A stretch of DNA of 64,000 nucleotides, taken from the NCBI GenBank assembly GCA_963750065.1, contig CAVVPK010000035.1, positions 4,530-68,529 of the forward strand, read 5' to 3'. The notes under the pieces are model-generated. The model ran no database searches. It saw only the letters and a program-made list of their open reading frames with translations, and had not been told where the DNA came from. Origin of the DNA: CAVSRC01 sp963750065. Its GTDB lineage: Bacteria > Pseudomonadota > Alphaproteobacteria > Rhizobiales > Kaistiaceae. The position numbers were made by a program, and so were the translations under genes. The stretch's first letter is position 1. Every line of letters begins with the position of its first letter. Positions 62,667 to 64,000 of the stretch are shown here, in pieces.

Positions 62667-63392
62667 ATGGCCGTCAGCAAGCAGACCCTCGAGATTCTGC
62701 GCCGGGTGCGCACCTCAGACGTCACCGATGCGCTCGATTCGCTGGGTCACATGAATACCTACGAAATGGACCCGCGGCTGCGCCCGCTCTTTCCCGGCAT
62801 CTTCTTCGCCGGGATTGCCGCCACGGCCGAGTACAACGTCATCAACACCCCGATCCCGCGCATGTCCTACGAGGACTTCGACGACCGCCAGTACAAGAAA
62901 GGATCGGACGGCAAGCCGACGCCAGACGCCCTGTGGACGGGCGGCAATTCCATGGGCGCCCCGGACGAGGTCCAGGTAATCAATACCCAGCAGTCGCGCT
63001 GCGGCCTGCTCGGCTCCAACAACGTGCTCGACGCCAAGATCAAGGGCACCGTCGGCTTCATCATCGACGGCGCCTGCCGCAACTCGAACGAGTGCATCAA
63101 TCAGAAGTCGCCGGTGTTCTGCACCATCCGCTCCATGCGCCACATGGCCGGCCGTCTGCAGCTGGCGAGCGTCAACCAGCCGATCAACTGCGGCGGCGTG
63201 CTGGTGCGTCCCGGCGACGGCATCATCGCCGACGACGACGGCATCGTTGTCGTGCCGATGGAGGACGCCGACGAGATCGCCAAGCGCGCCTGGATGGTCC
63301 AGGACAAGGACCGCCGCATGCGCCGCGCCTTCTACGAGAAGCTTGGCATGCCCTACGACAGGACCGTGGAGCTGGAAGAAAGGCCCTGGTGA
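62667..63392 (+). CDS. RraA-like protein (HMG/CHA aldolase family)
   Basis: A complete RraA-like protein of 241 residues. The metal-pocket segments are GSNNVLDAKIKGTVGFIIDGACRN and GVLVRPGDGIIADDDGIVVVP. In the aldolase branch, these enzymes cleave 4-hydroxy-4-methyl-2-oxoglutarate type acids or decarboxylate oxaloacetate; the RNase-inhibitor branch is shorter. The intact C-terminus suggests the enzyme branch. It probably gives pyruvate in the island's route. A truncated relative lies at 51397. Confidence 0.9.
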   Translation: MAVSKQTLEILRRVRTSDVTDALDSLGHMNTYEMDPRLRPLFPGIFFAGIAATAEYNVINTPIPRMSYEDFDDRQYKKGSDGKPTPDALWTGGNSMGAPDEVQVINTQQSRCGLLGSNNVLDAKIKGTVGFIIDGACRNSNECINQKSPVFCTIRSMRHMAGRLQLASVNQPINCGGVLVRPGDGIIADDDGIVVVPMEDADEIAKRAWMVQDKDRRMRRAFYEKLGMPYDRTVELEERPW

Positions 63393-63527
63393 GCCGACGC
63401 GTAACCCCTCCCGTAGCTCACCGGAACGGGGGCGCGCATGCGTAGCGCGCCTTCGTGCCTTTTGAAGCCGGCGGCCGCACGATACGGGACGGCCAGCTCC
63501 GGCAACCAACAAGAACAGGAAACGCCC

Positions 63528-64000
63528 ATGGACCGCCGTCACGTCTGGACGAAAGTCGATATCCCGCTCAGCTCGGCCGGCACCTACCAGAACCCCTACA
63601 CGGAAGCAGAGGTCTGGGTCGATCTGGAAGGCCCGGGCTTCGCCAAGCGAGTCTACGGCTTCTGGGACGGCGGTGACGAATTCGTCGTGCGCGTCATGGC
63701 CACGGCGCCGGGAACCTGGCGCTGGCGCTCAGGCAGCGCGCCGGAGGATAGCGGGCTTTCCGGCAAGAGCGGCAGTTTCGAGGCGGTGCCGTGGAGCGAA
63801 GCGGACCTGGCCGAGAATTCCAACCGCCGCGGCATGGTCGGCGCGACACCCGACGGGCGCGGCCTGCAATATGCCGACGGCACGCCGTTCTTCCTGCTGG
63901 GCGACACCTGGTGGTCGGTGCCGAGCTTCCGCTTCCCGCTCGGCGAGACGGACGATCCAAGCCGCTGGCGAAGGGCGCCACGCTCAACGACTACGCCCAT
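63528..64000 (+). CDS. DUF5060/DUF4038 protein, 5' part (right edge), with apparent frameshift
   Basis: The ATG begins MDRRHVWTKVDIPLSSAGTY. RVYGFWDGGDEFVVRVMATAP and GTWRW are features of DUF5060, and FFLLGDTWWSVPSF is the start of DUF4038. DUF4038 proteins include GH140-type glycosidases, so a glycan or glycoside hydrolase is likely. Near 63957 the frame breaks: after ETDD the bases read better one frame on, giving KPLAKGATLNDYA, as in the family. One extra C at 63957 would repair it. The gene continues past the window. Confidence 0.75.
   Translation, partial: MDRRHVWTKVDIPLSSAGTYQNPYTEAEVWVDLEGPGFAKRVYGFWDGGDEFVVRVMATAPGTWRWRSGSAPEDSGLSGKSGSFEAVPWSEADLAENSNRRGMVGATPDGRGLQYADGTPFFLLGDTWWSVPSFRFPLGETDDPSRWRRAPRSTTTP

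Overview
The window is high-GC DNA that fits an alphaproteobacterium of the order Hyphomicrobiales (Rhizobiales). The strongest marker is an intact acpXL-to-lpxXL cluster (37970-43362), the set that builds the very-long-chain fatty acid of rhizobial-type lipid A. An MmcB repair protein, a Tad/Cpa pilus segment, a DUF1127 gene and a DUF1858-NnrR-NirK denitrification block agree with this. I cannot name a genus.

Layout. 1-12.7 kb: mixed housekeeping genes (cation antiporter cut by the left edge, two SDRs, a GNAT / RLAN-ATP-grasp pair, an MFS exporter, an ABC exporter, a YcaQ-type glycosylase). 12.7-18 kb: gyrB, a DedA-like protein, a LysE exporter and recF; recF carries an apparent one-base frameshift that joins it in frame to lysE. 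18-22 kb: DUF930, a 24-codon small ORF with a near-perfect anti-SD match and a terminator, DUF1858, an NnrR-like regulator, nirK and nirV. 22-29 kb: a ferritin/4Fe-4S/CDGSH fusion, a trx-ccdA-arsC operon and a cytochrome b561-DHC / SHP / DHC electron-transfer operon. 28.6-31.5 kb: the EF-P modification set epmB-epmA divergent from efp, followed by a structured repeat region. 32-37.6 kb: thioredoxin 2, an aldo/keto reductase, FucU-like and SMP-30-like sugar enzymes, a LacI regulator with operator-like sites, DUF1127 and DUF1624. 38-43.4 kb: the acpXL-lpxXL cluster. 43.4-50.5 kb: MmcB, a methyltransferase, a GMC oxidoreductase, an SDR and part of a Tad locus.

50.8-64 kb is the most distinctive part: one co-oriented catabolic island. 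It holds an RpiB/LacAB isomerase, a truncated RraA-like gene, a complete sugar-type ABC importer, an aldehyde dehydrogenase, a zinc alcohol dehydrogenase, a CaiB/BaiF CoA-transferase, a CitE-type lyase, a LysR regulator, an intact RraA-like aldolase and the start of a DUF5060/DUF4038 protein. Three copies of a gap-free 40-bp element, each with the same outer blocks, lie before gene starts in this island and look like a shared operator. The gene set suggests an undescribed route: import, alcohol-to-acid oxidation, CoA activation and retro-aldol cleavage of a branched sugar, polyol or its acid. The substrate cannot be read from sequence.

Two genes (recF and the DUF5060 gene at the right edge) show single-base frame breaks, so some breaks may be assembly errors.
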